The notes under the pieces were generated by a model. That model searched no databases. It was given only the letters and a program-made list of their open reading frames with translations, and was not told the origin of the DNA. Positions 1 through 11,472 of a stretch of DNA of 64,000 nucleotides are shown in pieces (position 1 is the stretch's first letter; every line of letters begins with the position of its first letter). The DNA is taken from the NCBI GenBank assembly GCA_002786025.1, contig NHNW01000047.1, forward strand, positions 62,001 through 126,000, written 5' to 3'. Source of the stretch: Zasmidium citrigriseum (Eukaryota; Ascomycota; Dothideomycetes; Mycosphaerellales; Mycosphaerellaceae). The position numbers were made by a program, and so were the translations under genes.

Positions 1-581
1 GTCTGATCATCATTGACGAGTTCGGCAAGGGGACTGAATCATACGACGGCGCCGGTCTTGCGGCGGGCGTGTTCGAGCATCTTCTAAATCGAGGTCCTGA
101 ATGCCCCAAAGTCCTGGGCGCAACGCACTTCCACGAGATCTTCGAGTCGGGATTCCTGCCTCCATCACCCTCTTTAGATTTCGGCCATATGGAAGTCAGA
201 GTCGATACCACAGCCTCTGAAGTCGAAAGCCAAATCACATACCTCTACGTCTACCGTGATGGACGTAGCATGTCGAGCTTTGGCACTTCGTGCGCCGCGA
301 TGAACGGAGTCGACAGGACGGTGGTCGACAGAGCAGAGGAGTTGATCTTGCTGGCTGCGCAAGGCGAGGATCTGGTGGAGATTTGCTCTCAGATGCCAGA
401 GGCGGAGTTGGTCGAGTTGGGAGAGGCGGTAAGTACAAGGCTCCTGTGATTCCACCAGAACCCTCTGACACTTTCACAGGAAGAAGTTGCTCGGTCGTTC
501 CTCGCGCTCGACGAATTTGACAATCCTCGACAGCTGCTTGAAGGACTGATCGGTACATCGACGATTTCGACGACTACTTGA
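1..581 (+). CDS. MSH5: MutS homologue MSH5, C-terminal part (5' end outside window)
   Basis: Reading starts at base 3 with the Walker B stretch [11 protein letters not shown] and continues through the H-loop region ([10 protein letters not shown]) and the C-terminal ABC-ATPase half ([26 protein letters not shown]). These are typical of eukaryotic MSH5, the meiotic MutS-gamma subunit that pairs with MSH4, stabilises Holliday-junction intermediates and promotes crossovers in the nucleus. Exon limits: 1-428, intron 429-479 (GTAAGT...CACAG, phase 0), last exon 480-581 ending in TGA. About 175 residues are visible; the mismatch-binding-like, connector and lever domains lie upstream of the window. 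The spliced tail ([16 protein letters not shown]) reads on smoothly, which supports the intron. Family assignment to MSH5 rather than MSH4 rests on the overall look of the motifs. Confidence 0.88.
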
Positions 582-713
582 GCATGAATATGACCGAAGG
601 AAGCGTGCTACTTGCTGATCGCTGAGTGTTGATGTCTGGCTTTATGAGTGCTCTTTAAGATGAGATTATCTACGCTACGTATCGCTCTATAGCTCAGAGA
701 TCTTCGAGGGCAT

Positions 714-1719
714 TTAATCAGTCTTCATCTTCCTCTTCTCCGTGCCCTCAGCCATGAGCTTCGCCACATCATCCGCCGTATTTCCCCTCTGCCTATTCTC
801 GACCGTCTCCTTGCCCAACTCCGTCCCATTTGCCACCAAGTCATACAGCCTAGCCACAGCTCTAAACATCGACTCGTCTTGACTAAAGCCTCCATCAGCC
901 TCAAACGTCGCAGCAATCTCGTCCATCTCTGCAACCCATCGGTAAGCTTTCGGCGGCATCTGGACCAGTCCTCTCTCGGCTTTCGCCCTCGCACCAGGGT
1001 TGTATTCGTCCAAATGAGAGCGCAGCTCGTCCAACACCCCTAGATTCTGGGCAGTGGTGAAGGATTGGATCGCCAGAGCGGAGAAGCCTTTAGCGAGAGA
1101 GGCAAAGCACATCTTGAGGCCCGTGGCGGCGCCGATTCTGTCGTTGATATGTCTCATGTTCATGGTCTCCGCCAGATGGGCGCCGTTGACTGGTGCTTCT
1201 GAGAGTTTGTGCGGTCCTGAGAGTGGGGCGGAGGGCTTATACCAGGAGCCGTCTTCTTTCGGCGTTGGAGGATAGCCGATGATACCGCCGTCGATGAAGC
1301 GGATCTTTGAGGATTGGGCCAAGATGTCGTTGATTTCGCGGGTCGTGTTGGGACTGATCGCGTTCAAATCGAGGTAATAGAGCGGATTCGATCGTTTTTT
1401 GAAATCAGCGTGAGTGGCACCTTTGGCGATTCGCCGGGCAGTTGCTATTGCATCCCGTGGTGGAACGATTGAGAAGATATAATCCGCTCGACTACAGAGC
1501 TCCTCGTCTGTGCCGACCATTTCGATATTGTTTCGTTTTGCGCGGTCTTGAGTTGCTTGGCTACATTCTCAATCAAGGTCACTTTAAACGGACTGTTGAG
1601 ACAACTCACCTGCGATCGGAGACATTGGTGATGACTTTGTAGTTGTTGGCTAGGGCCAAACGAGCCATCCCCAGGCCCATATCGCCTATGGATATTATGC
1701 CCAGAGTCGCGAGAGCCAT
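714..1719 (-). CDS. NAD(P)-binding 6-phosphogluconate dehydrogenase-like protein with DUF1932 C-terminal domain
   Basis: Two exons on the minus strand, 1610-1719 and 714-1560, separated by a 49-nt intron (GTGAGT...TGTAG); spliced product 318 aa. The N-terminus (MALATLGIISIGDMGLGMA) is a Rossmann nucleotide-binding beta-alpha-beta, followed by the strand-end YIFSIVPPRDA usual in beta-hydroxyacid dehydrogenases and by FIDGGIIGYPP. The C-terminal half is all-helical and resembles the DUF1932 domain that replaces the usual 6PGDH C-domain in this subgroup. The substrate is not known; cytosolic oxidation of a hydroxyacid is inferred from the fold. Splicing is well supported: the intron removes an in-frame stop and joins NVSDR to SQATQDRAK without a frame change. 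The stop codon lies about 130 bp from the convergent MSH5 gene. Confidence 0.8.
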
Positions 1720-2033
1720 GGTGTGAGTTCAGTACGTTATTCGGTCTTTGAAGGTTTGCACACTCGGTATCCGATCTCTATTGTAGACGAGCTCTGAAGT
1801 GAGGTCCATGCAAGCTTTCGTAAGCTTCACCCGGCCCCACACGCCGCTCTGGTGCGCTGAAACGGTATGAAGTCCTGTACTGCCAAGCGCTCCTTGATTG
1901 CTTCTGTCCCCAAGAATGGCGTTCAAGGAGACATCTGTCCCCTCCATTCATCACACTGAGCTTTGCCCACTATCGAGTTGGAGATGTGCCTTCTGTCTCC
2001 TGACATGAAGGTGCAAAGAGCTGCCGAAATCGA
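1720..2033. promoter_or_regulatory. Intergenic region between QRI7 3' end and the DUF1932 gene start
   Basis: This stretch of 314 bp holds the terminator side of the minus-strand QRI7 gene and the promoter of the downstream minus-strand dehydrogenase gene. I see no coding signal of its own. The open frames here are short, lack an ATG context and have no recognisable domain. Confidence 0.4.
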
Positions 2034-3353
2034 TCAGGCTTCTGGATCTCTTGACCAGCCCCGTGGCCCGAGTATCCCTCCATCTTCAGCTGCAGGATCC
2101 ATTGACCACTTCCGGATGGGCTCGACATCCAGCGAGCACCTATAGCCGGCGTTCCACATCTCCATGGCAGCCCAAGCGATCATCAGAGCATTATCAGTGC
2201 ACAAATGAATGGGTGGAAACTCCAGATTGATGTGCTCGTAGCCTCGTGCATCGAGCATTGAACGAAGGACATGTCGTAAGTAGGAGTTCGAGGCCACACC
2301 GCCAGAGACCACGACAGCTTGAACAGCGTCCATTCGTGAGGATGAAAGGTGTAGGAAGATTCTTGACGCCAAATGCTCGAAGGCCACTCGCTGCAATTCG
2401 CGAGCCATATCTTGGCGCTCCTCGAGGGTGATATCCTCAGCAAGGCGAAGCTTATCAGTGGGCCGTCCCGCATCGTCGACCTTTTTCGTCATGAAACGCT
2501 GGACCGAAGATAGGAGGCCAGCGAATGAATAGGCCATTCGCCGTGGTGTTTTCTCTCCCAACGGAGGTCCCAGTCCCCAGCCCCATTTCGTCTTTCGACG
2601 TTCTAGTTCCTCCTGTCGCCGGGCTGGCGCAACGTAGTCGTAGTCCTGCGCGCCATTTGGAAATGCGAAGTCCTCCAGGGCTTTCCCGTACGGCATTTTC
2701 AGGGCATCGGCAGGAAGGATCGCTCGAGCAGCCTTGTCCACGCAGTCTCCCAATGCGATATCCTGCGTTTCCGCGAGGATCGTATGTTCAACTAGACCAG
2801 TGGAGTTGATGAGCACGGAGTGACCACCACTGGCCAGAACGGTCAAGAACGGAAAGGCTGGCATTTGTGTTGACTGCTTCCTCGTAGGGTCCATAGCGTT
2901 GACCAATCGTGGTGTCAAGGCGTGTGCCTGCATGTGATGGACGCCCAGAAAAGGTGCTCCAAGACCCAATGATAGGCCTTTGGCAGTGTCAAGACCAACA
3001 GCCAGGTTACTTCTCATCCCAGGGCCCCGAGTGGCAGCAACCAGATCCGGTTTGGGAGAAGCGAGGAGCGCCTTTTGCACGAGAGGTGCCGTGTTGGTCT
3101 GATGGGACTCCAGGGCGACCAATGGGTGAATGCCATTGTAAGCATCATTATTCGCTGTGACCTTCTCGTGGAAATGGACCTTGACTGGATCGTTGCTCGA
3201 TGGCTCATGTTCTGCGACTGCAACCGAGGTATCGTCACATGATGTTTCGATGGCGAGGACCACAAAGCCTCTGGCCAGCGCACGCGTGCATGGTTTCACA
3301 TGCTGGATGCGCGATGACCTGGCCGCGCTTCCTCGAAGAAGTCGCGGGATCAT
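2034..3353 (-). CDS. QRI7: Mitochondrial tRNA N6-adenosine threonylcarbamoyltransferase (Qri7/OSGEPL1 family)
   Basis: Single exon, 439 aa from the ATG at 3353. The protein belongs to the Kae1/TsaD/Qri7 family: VLAIETSCDDTSVAV starts the ASKHA ATPase core, followed by GIHPLVALESHQ, the RGPGMRSNLAVG loop and the metal-binding HMQAH motif at about residues 140-144, then VVSGGVASN near the C-terminus. Qri7 transfers the threonylcarbamoyl group to A37 of ANN-decoding tRNAs in mitochondria, acting without the KEOPS complex. The first 30 residues are rich in Arg and Ser and lack acidic residues (RLLRGSAARSSR), as expected of a mitochondrial presequence, and this separates it from cytosolic Kae1. 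It shares a short divergent upstream region with the patatin-like gene. Confidence 0.93.
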   Translation of the reverse strand: MIPRLLRGSAARSSRIQHVKPCTRALARGFVVLAIETSCDDTSVAVAEHEPSSNDPVKVHFHEKVTANNDAYNGIHPLVALESHQTNTAPLVQKALLASPKPDLVAATRGPGMRSNLAVGLDTAKGLSLGLGAPFLGVHHMQAHALTPRLVNAMDPTRKQSTQMPAFPFLTVLASGGHSVLINSTGLVEHTILAETQDIALGDCVDKAARAILPADALKMPYGKALEDFAFPNGAQDYDYVAPARRQEELERRKTKWGWGLGPPLGEKTPRRMAYSFAGLLSSVQRFMTKKVDDAGRPTDKLRLAEDITLEERQDMARELQRVAFEHLASRIFLHLSSSRMDAVQAVVVSGGVASNSYLRHVLRSMLDARGYEHINLEFPPIHLCTDNALMIAWAAMEMWNAGYRCSLDVEPIRKWSMDPAAEDGGILGPRGWSRDPEA

Positions 3354-3625
3354 CAAGTAGTTGTCATGTGAAAAGGGGCGGGATGAGTGAGTGGACGAGG
3401 TGAAGTCCTTTCCACGCGAGACGGCGGACAGGCGCGTCGATTAAGCTTTCGTTGGCGCGCGCACGGTTGCGATGACGATGCGTCGAGGTCAGGCCCAACG
3501 GATGAGTCCCTCCATGTCTTTGTATACACCACACCTGCCTCCACCTATACTCTGCACCTCCTAATCAATCTCATGGCAAATTGAGTGATGTCTGCAGCTG
3601 CTCGAATTCGACCGCGCTCGTCGAC
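3354..3625. promoter_or_regulatory. Divergent promoter of QRI7 and the patatin-like gene, with two uORFs
   Basis: About 270 bp separate the two start codons, so both promoters must lie here. On the plus strand two upstream ATGs precede the chosen lipase start at 3626: a three-codon uORF at 3573-3584 and a 24-codon uORF at 3588-3662 in another frame that overlaps the main start. No TATA box is obvious. The uORFs suggest translational control of the lipase, if the transcript begins upstream of 3573. Confidence 0.45.
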
Positions 3626-6019
3626 ATGGCGAAATCAGAGAAGTCCACCGACCAGACTGCGGTGAAGGAGACGTCCGGATTCGACTTCCACAACCTGCCC
3701 GACTGGGACAACGATTTCTACGACGAAGAAGCGATCAAAGCCTTTGCCGAGGCGATCAAGCCCGCCAACCCACTCCTAGCCTCACCTTCGGAAGAAGACC
3801 TCACAAGCCCTCTGTCCAAGAAGCCCGATGTAGAGTTCATCACTGCTCTCAACGATTGGCGACCGGTACGGCAGCGCCAGATACGCACTAAGACCCGCAA
3901 AGGCCGCCGGAAAAGACCACGCAAGGATGAGATAAGAGAGGGTTGGACCTATGGCCTTGTCAAATATCCACTGCTGTTCGCCATCTGCGGCTGGATCGTT
4001 GGACTTGGCATCTGCTACCTCCTGACAAGGTTCTACATCTACCTGTACGAACAATACGTGACGTGGAGGGGAACAGGAGATAGGTTGAGGAAGAAGCTGA
4101 GAGTACAGAGAAAGTACGAGGGTTGGGTTGAGGCGGCCAAGGAACTCGATGCACACTTGGGAAATGATGAATGGAAGGAAGAAGATGAGGGTTCATACGA
4201 CTACGAGACGCTGAGAATCACTCTACGTCAGCTCAAAAGGGCCCGTGAGAAGGCACAGAAGATCGAGCGTAATACTGCACAGCAGCAAGGTCGTCTGGAA
4301 CGAAGGCCGATCGACGAGCTTCGGGCAATCCTGGAAACCTGTGTCAAGAATAACTTTGCTGGCATAGAGAGCTCCCGCCTGTACTGTGAGACATATTACG
4401 GGACCAAAAATCTAATCCAAGATTACATCGACGAATGTTCGGCTTCGCTGAAGTTCCTCTTTTCAAGCGACCAGATCTCACCATCCGACAAGCGAGACAT
4501 TGCACAACACCTGACAGCCAACTTCGGACGAACCGCGTTGTGTCTGAGTGGAGGAGCAACGTTTGCGTACTACCATTTTGGAATTGCGAGGGCGCTCTTG
4601 GATACTAATCTGCTTCCTACCATCATCACAGGCACATCTGGTGGTGCTTTGGTCGCCGCTCTCCTAGCTACAAGGACGGACGACGAGCTGAAGAAATTTC
4701 TAGTCCCTGCGCTGGCACACAAAATCACTGCCTGCAAGGACTCTTTCTCGGTCTGGTTCCGACGTTGGCGGGAGACTGGCGCGCGATTCGACTCCATCGA
4801 ATGGGCCAAGGCGTGCGCTTGGTTCAGTCATGGCAGCTTGACCTTCCGCGAGGCATATCAACGAACCGGACGTATTCTCAATGTGTCCTGTGTGCCATCA
4901 GACCCTCACTCACCCACCATCTTGTGCAATTACCGGACCACTCCCGATTGTCTCATATGGTCTGCTGTTCTGGCCTCTGCAGCTGTTCCTGGCATCCTCA
5001 ATCCTGTCGTGCTGATGAAGAAACAGAGCGACGGCACTGTGACGCCATTCAGCTTCGGAACGCGGTGGAAGGATGGCTCACTCAGAACCGACATTCCCTT
5101 GAAGAGTCTGAACCTGCACTTCAACGTCAACTTCAGCATCGTATCGCAAGTCAATCCCCACGTATCGTTGTGGTTCTTCTCTTCTCGAGGAACCGTCGGT
5201 CGGCCGGTCACTCATCGAAGGGGCCGCGGATGGAGAGGTGGCTTCCTAGGATCTGCTGCTGAGCAATTCATCAAGCTTGATCTCAACAAATGGCTCAAAG
5301 TGTTACGACACCTCGAGCTGTTGCCGCGACCTCTCGGCCAGGACTGGAGCGAAGTATTCCTCCAGCGCTTCTCCGGCAGCATCACGATCTGGCCGAAAAC
5401 GAAGATATCCGACTTCTGGCACATTCTTTCCGATCCCTCACCACAACGACTTGATGGCATGATCCGCGCAGGACAGCTCGCAGCATGGCCCAAGCTGAAA
5501 TTCATCAGCAACCGAATGGCCATAGAAAAGGTCATCGAGGAAGCCAAGGAAGCAACAAGACCGCCTGAGCAGCCTTTCCCAACGCCCATGCCTAGGGAGC
5601 GTTTGCGTAGCGTGCTGAGTGAGGAAGACCTCCAGGGGCTGCTGCAGAAGGCGCGGGAGAACGACGGCGTGGTCGAAGTACCACCGCAGTTGCTGACGCC
5701 GGCTGTTCAACGAGAACCATTCTCCGGCAGACCGCTTCCGCAGAGACAGGACTCGCCTTCGTTCGCCAAGCGCTTCTCGAACTTGTGGGGTTCTCTGCCT
5801 TCGCCGCGACATAGTACGGAGACCGTGCGGCCTACGTCGAAGGAGATGGCTCCGCCTGTGGTCGGGGACGATGGCAGACGCAGCAGCATGATGGACGAGC
5901 TCGTACGGCAAAGTCGGGTCTTTTTTGATGACTACGCGGACGAGTCGGAAGCCCCCAGCGATGCGGAGGGTATCCAGTACGAGGACGAAGGCGGCTCCGA
6001 GACCGAGCGGCCTGAGTAG
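3626..6019 (+). CDS. Patatin-like phospholipase domain protein (DUF3336 + patatin; Tgl3/4/5-related)
   Basis: Single exon of 797 aa from the ATG at 3626; nothing upstream in frame starts with ATG. After an acidic N-terminus comes a basic stretch (KTRKGRRKRPRKD) and a hydrophobic segment at about 114-145 (YPLLFAICGWIVGLGICYLL), then the DUF3336 helical region and the patatin domain. Patatin signatures are clear: oxyanion loop LSGGATFAYYHFG, nucleophile elbow GTSGG with Ser at about 338, and the catalytic Asp in KDGSLRTD at about 483. The C-terminal 250 residues are disordered, and the tail is acidic. Fungal relatives are triacylglycerol lipases or lysophospholipid acyltransferases of lipid droplets and ER; the exact substrate here is not shown. 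A membrane hairpin anchoring it to a lipid droplet or the ER is inferred. Confidence 0.9.
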   Translation: MAKSEKSTDQTAVKETSGFDFHNLPDWDNDFYDEEAIKAFAEAIKPANPLLASPSEEDLTSPLSKKPDVEFITALNDWRPVRQRQIRTKTRKGRRKRPRKDEIREGWTYGLVKYPLLFAICGWIVGLGICYLLTRFYIYLYEQYVTWRGTGDRLRKKLRVQRKYEGWVEAAKELDAHLGNDEWKEEDEGSYDYETLRITLRQLKRAREKAQKIERNTAQQQGRLERRPIDELRAILETCVKNNFAGIESSRLYCETYYGTKNLIQDYIDECSASLKFLFSSDQISPSDKRDIAQHLTANFGRTALCLSGGATFAYYHFGIARALLDTNLLPTIITGTSGGALVAALLATRTDDELKKFLVPALAHKITACKDSFSVWFRRWRETGARFDSIEWAKACAWFSHGSLTFREAYQRTGRILNVSCVPSDPHSPTILCNYRTTPDCLIWSAVLASAAVPGILNPVVLMKKQSDGTVTPFSFGTRWKDGSLRTDIPLKSLNLHFNVNFSIVSQVNPHVSLWFFSSRGTVGRPVTHRRGRGWRGGFLGSAAEQFIKLDLNKWLKVLRHLELLPRPLGQDWSEVFLQRFSGSITIWPKTKISDFWHILSDPSPQRLDGMIRAGQLAAWPKLKFISNRMAIEKVIEEAKEATRPPEQPFPTPMPRERLRSVLSEEDLQGLLQKARENDGVVEVPPQLLTPAVQREPFSGRPLPQRQDSPSFAKRFSNLWGSLPSPRHSTETVRPTSKEMAPPVVGDDGRRSSMMDELVRQSRVFFDDYADESEAPSDAEGIQYEDEGGSETERPE

Positions 6020-8657
6020 GCCCAGACCGTTGTAGGAATCTCTGGCCCCTACCATCAAGATTGACTTGTGTGAAGATGGGTATGGAGGAGGCTCGAAGCT
6101 CGCCAGGAGGAGGCGAGATAGCATCTATCAAAACACCAAAGCGGAGTGATATTTCCTGTGTGATCGGTCGACTTGGCCATTTTGTTATTACTTTTGGAGC
6201 GTTCAAGCGATTGGGAAGATTAGACAGGCAGGCCTACAATAGACTTTTGCAATGAGATGATCTGGAACTTCAACCTCGTTACTTGATTTCTACGGGAGAT
6301 TACGTTTGGGAAGGCCCATCGGAACAGTAGTTCTACGGCGTTGTGGTTGATGCCATAGCCTCGCGAGCTTTGCCGACGTCCAACCTCTTTCCCTCTGCCG
6401 ACTTTTGTTCACTCGATCGATTAAGCTTACGCCCAGCACTGTAGTCAGCCCTCTGACATCCGAGATGGAAGCAGGACAAGTTTGATCGCGAAGACGCGTG
6501 AGACGTCGTTCGGAATGTATACCGCGCGGACCACCATGCGGTGTTTCAGGAGGTCGAGTTGCGAAGTTATCACGTCGGACGGGTGGTGGCGACGGCAGTG
6601 GTATCTTGATGCGAGATATCTCACGGTCGTGGCAGTTCTTCGGCATCGCGTGAGGTGAGATCAGCTGTGTGGGTAAGTTGGGCAGGCAGAGCAGTAGAGT
6701 TTCAGGGTGCGACTTCGAGGCTTCAACTTTTTTTCCGTCGTGGCAGGCATTCTTGCAGATTCGTGCGGCGCGGAACCCGGGTTGCTTTTCCAGAATTCTG
6801 GTGGCGGCGCGCGGTCTGGGTGCGGTTGGGCAGGGAGAGGCCTTGGTCGGATGAGATGAGCAGATGCTGATCCTTCACGCATGTTCCGGAGCTATGGGTA
6901 AGTTCGCGAGAAGATCTCGCTGGCGACTCCACGCTCTGATCCAAGCCTTTTAATTGAAGCCAATTGTTCACAAACGATGTTCCCTCGCTTGGATGAATTG
7001 ATCAACATCGGTAGCGGTTCATGTTGCATGCCGAGAAACTTCTCCGCAGGCCACCCCGGGCGGCGTTGAGGGGAGAAGATGCACAGAAGGGCGCTAGAAA
7101 AGACCTGGCGTTTTCCCTTGCAAGGAGATTAATTCCGAATCTCTTTGTTGAACCAGCCGAAGCAAGGATTGGTTTGCCATGCATCCGATTGCGGTCGGGT
7201 GAGGATTTCCTGCAAATTCCAGCGACGTTGTTGAAGTCGGAGGGCGTCTCCGATACATTGACAAGTCATCGGAAGAGGCAAGTCGCATGGTATTCCTGGT
7301 TAGCGCAGTTGTCGCGAGTTTGAAGGGGCTGGTCGTCTGCCGTATGGCGCTCCAGAAGAGGCAGGAGCGGAGCGGTAGGGCTGGCGAACAAGCACCGGTC
7401 GAAGACGGGGACGACTCCTAGCAACGATTTGCCTCAGCTGATGATACTGATTCCCGAAGGAGCCGTAGAGTTGTGATCTGTCGGCTGGTTCCTGCGTCTT
7501 GGTGGCGACGAGAACAGGCTGGCGGTCATTTGGGTACAGGTTCGAGGGCCGTGCGAATCAACTTCTGCAAAGTCGTCGAAGACATGTCAGTTTTGCAGGC
7601 ATACCGGTATCTCGAGTCAGTGTGGCCGCTGCAGACGGAACAAACTCGGAGCAGACAGGCTTCGCACAGAGGCGCACATGGCTCGACAGGCAGCACACAA
7701 GCATTGTTCGCGTGACGCAGACAGTCAGTCATTGGTGCGTCGCCGACGGGCAGCATGTGGGCGGCGGCGGGCATGCGAGAAGGCGCGCAGCCGGCGGGCA
7801 GAGACACGCAGCAAAGACAGGTGCAGCAGCCGAGCCGCATAGCGTGTGGTCGAGGATGAGGTGAAATGGACAATGCGCATGTCTGAGGGCGATGACCCAA
7901 AGCAGCAGGTCAATACGGCGGTACATGTCGTGGTCTCGTGCTGGTTGACGTTAACCAGCAGCAGGCTTTCAGGGAAGGAGTCACGTGCAAGCATGGGACG
8001 TCTGACTGCGACGAGACGAGCGACGTATCGACCGCACTGTCCACTCCCCCGCCGGCGCTGATTGGCCGGCCTGGGCGATCGCTCGCTCTTCTCGAAAGGG
8101 ATCCGCCTTCTCGAAGGCTTCGGCGCATCCACACTTTGACTGGCCTGGCAGGGCAGGACCTCAGATCGCTCCCGCCGCACGTCTCCCGCTGCTGCTCGCA
8201 CTCCACCACCGCTCTGCGCTGCCTCTGTCCTCGCATCTCCCTCCCTCACCTCACCTCTCCTCGCCCATCTCACCCACTCTCCGCCCCGCCGCCGTCGCCA
8301 TGGGCACGTCGATGTGAGAGCTGCGCGCCCGCACACCCCTCGCACACCCTCCCAGCAACTGCCCCATTCCACTGGCGAAATTGCACCACGCACCTGCGCC
8401 CGGCGTATACGACCCTCGCGACTGCCCGCCTGCACCTGCGGTGTTTTGATGCTGCCGTCGCACATGCTCCGATGCCGTCCTGCCTGACTACGACTCCCCT
8501 CCACGCGCATCCTATGCGACGTCTCCAATCCATCCTCCCTCCGCACGTCCTTACCCGCAATCGAACGCCGCCGCTACATCTGACAGCCGCCTGCTGAATC
8601 GCTCCCCCGCGCATTGTCTGGGCACGCCGGTGACAGGTCGGCGCATTGTCGCTGCCC
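6020..8657. other. Long gene-poor region upstream of the phosphodiesterase gene
   Basis: This 2.6-kb stretch has no reading frame with a recognisable domain. The left part carries the 3' flank of the lipase gene. From about 8000 to 8650 the plus strand is strongly pyrimidine-rich (many CTC/CCT runs), as is usual just upstream of fungal start codons, so a long 5' leader or promoter for the phosphodiesterase is likely. Several open frames on both strands in this GC-rich part are Arg/Ser/Pro-rich and look like chance frames. Confidence 0.45.
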
Positions 8658-11472
8658 ATGGAAGTGACCGACGGCGGCTGTAGTCTTATCTACTACTGCC
8701 CCGGCAGCCATGGCACCGAGTCCTCCATTTACCGGCCCTCAGATCTGCCTCTGGCCGTCTCGCAACCCCACACCTCTCCCACCCACCTTCACAAGAACGT
8801 ACAGAGACTGCTAGATGTGGATCAGGGCAACTTTGCCCAAGGTCAGTTTTTGTCGATCAATGTCTTGTCCGACTATTGCTCATACCCCCGCAGTTTTCCT
8901 CTCTCCCAAGCCCGAGTCATGTCGGGAGCAGTTGACCACCTTTGCCAAAACGAGGCCTACAGCTGTGCTTGTCGAGTTCAGTTACGCAGCGGCAGACGAT
9001 AATCAGAAGAATGCCATCGACTTTTTGCGACAGCTGTCAGAAGAGGTCCAGAACAGCCATTACGAGCGCCCTGTGATGCCCTTTGTTCTGCTAGCGCCAT
9101 CAACCGCGCATCACGCCGACATTGTGACCGAATCAGCATTCGAAACCAGTTATCTGAGCGCGTACGCTTTGGACACAATGCGAAGCCCGTTATGTTCGGA
9201 AGCGATCAATCAGTTGGTCGGTCACGTAAAGGAGACCACTCGACCATCAGCACAGTCATTGGGCGCAGGTATGGCCCAAGGCCTGGTGTCGGGTATCATC
9301 GACAAGTCCGAGCCACAACTTGCTTCACATCGGCCCGATGAGCTTCTATCAGCCCAGCGCAAGAAGGCTGTCGAGGAAGCTGTGGCGAATTGGAAGTTCC
9401 CCGCGCACGAGTTCGACATGGACGAGCTTACGTACGGTGCGCTCTTCATGCTGGAACACGTTCTGCAGAATCCAGCGCTGGAACGACAGCGCCTCGGGAG
9501 GCCGGAACTGATGACGTTTCTGCTTGCTGCCAGACGGCAGTACAAACACGAGCGCGAAGTCCATTACCACAACTGGCGACACGCCGTTGATGTGACGCAG
9601 TCATTGTACTGCTTCTTGTGCGACGTCCGTCTCTGCCCACCAAATGACACGACACGATCCATGAACAAAGAGGTCAACCCACTGGAACGACTGTTATCAC
9701 CTCACGATGCTCTCACTCTCTTGGTATCTGCCATTGGTCATGACGTGGGTCACCCTGGCGTGAACAACGCTTTTCTAGTTGCTTGCAACCACCAACTCGC
9801 GAGTATATACAACGACAAGTCGGTACTCGAGAACTATCACTGCGCCGCATACTCGCAGCTCCTTCGAAAGCATTGGCCGAGCCTTGCTGAGATTCCCCAC
9901 TTTCGACCGACCATGATATCCACCATCTTGGCGACGGATATGCAACGGCACTTCGAGTACATGGGCCATCTTCAAGAGCTGAAGCAAAAGATTGAGGCGA
10001 GCGATGCTGAACTTGCGGATTGGACTGACAAGGACAAGGATCACGCACGAGAACTGATCATGGCGTTGCTGCTTAAGGCTGCAGACATTTCTAACGTGGC
10101 GCGTCCCTTCGATGTCTCCGCGCAATGGGCTAAGATCCTGATGAACGAGTTCGCGCGACAAGGCGAACTTGAGAGCGAACTACAAATACCGACTTGTCTG
10201 TTCGGTGGCCCGCCGAATAAGGAAGACCTTTTGGCTGCAGCACAGAGTCAGAAGGGCTTCATGAACCTCTTTGGCTTTCCTCTCTTCAGAGGCATCTCGG
10301 ATGTGATGCCGAATGTATCTTGCACGATACCGGAACTGGAGAAGAACAAGACCGTATGGGAGCAACGGATTACCGATGAGAAGGCTCGCAAAGAAGCGCG
10401 TGGCGACGGTAGGAGATCGCCCAGAACATACGGTTCTGTGACTGAAGCTGAGGTAGAAGAGGCACGAACCCGTAAGAGGGAGTCCGAACCTGCCATAGTT
10501 CCAACCGAAGTCCCGCAAACGCCAACCTCATCAAATACACGACAGTTGGAGCGTCCAGGGGCAGCTGCTGGGCACCCCGGAAGTGAGCAGCGCCATCATT
10601 TGCAGCTCGGCCTTTCACCGCAGTCAGAAGAGAAGCGGTCTTCTACTCCAGTGATCTGGCCAAGCTCGCTACAGTTGTCCCCCACTGGAGGATCGAGCAG
10701 GCGATCAAGTAAGGATGTCGCACTGAATAGTATCCACGACTCCAGCGTTAGGGCGCAATACAACATCGCTGCTGCAGGTTCTCGGAGAGGCTCTGCCGAT
10801 GCTGGATGGCAGATCCACCAGAACTACCCAGGTTCGAGGCGAGGCAGTAAAGAGGAGAGCCTGACGACCATCTTGGTGACAAGTCAAGGCAGTCCAGCGT
10901 CAGTCAGTGTTCCCGCATCGCCGAAAGTGAGCAAGCCTTCGTCGCCGGGGAAAGGCACCAAAACCAAAGGCACTGCCAAGCCCTCTTCGAGCGCAGCGCG
11001 GCCCTCGGTACCCTCCACAACTTCTCAGACTACGACTTCAGCGACAGTCACGACTGACCAGCAGTCGCCGTCTACGCAACCATCATCTCTGGCAGCAACA
11101 GAGGATGATGCGACGCCCGCCGCAGCGACCAGCAGCTCGGTTGCTGGAGGCGAACAGAACACATTCGGGCCACCTACAGACTGGCCGCACCAACTAGAAG
11201 GCGGGCATCACTCATCGGCCCCGGCAGCACTTCCGAGTACACCTCCAGATTCTGGATTCATCCGTACGACCAAGCCTGAGTCCCCTCGCATAGTGTCCCG
11301 CATGGCTAGTGGCGATTCGGCGCTATCGGCATCGAGACTTGATCCGCGGAAGTCAGAACCACAGATCCGACAGTCTCGCAGTCGAAGCCGGTTAAGGGGG
11401 TTGAAGTTCTGGAAGAAGCGCAACGTGACGGGAGGTGTTGACGGACCAGCGGCTGGGTCTGCATCTCCTTGA
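8658..11472 (+). CDS. PDE2: 3',5'-cyclic nucleotide phosphodiesterase, HD type (high-affinity cAMP PDE)
   Basis: Two exons, 8658-8841 and 8894-11472, with a 52-nt intron (GTCAGT...CGCAG); 920 aa. The start is the ATG of MEVTDGGCSLIYY. Residues about 65-170 form an alpha/beta domain resembling the receiver-like N-domain of fungal class I PDEs. The catalytic HD domain spans about 210-480: HYHNWRHAVDV (His 285-291), the PDEase signature GHDVGHPGVNN (His344/Asp345) and the metal-ligand Asp in LLKAADISNVARP. It hydrolyses cAMP to 5'-AMP and so lowers PKA signalling, probably in the cytosol. The last 400 residues are Ser/Thr/Pro-rich and disordered, with several basic-Ser sites (RRGS, RRSS) that look like kinase targets, and end in a basic patch (KFWKKR). 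The unusual GTCAGT donor is supported by the clean frame across the junction. Confidence 0.92.

Noticed and set aside
5438..6124. 228-codon minus-strand frame opposite the lipase C-terminus
   Set aside because: It is a shadow of the plus-strand coding frame in a GC-rich disordered region; it is Arg/Leu-rich and has no motif.
7725..8546. 273-codon minus-strand frame upstream of the phosphodiesterase gene
   Set aside because: Very Arg/Gly/Ser-rich, in a GC-rich pyrimidine-tract leader region, with overlapping frames on both strands and no domain.
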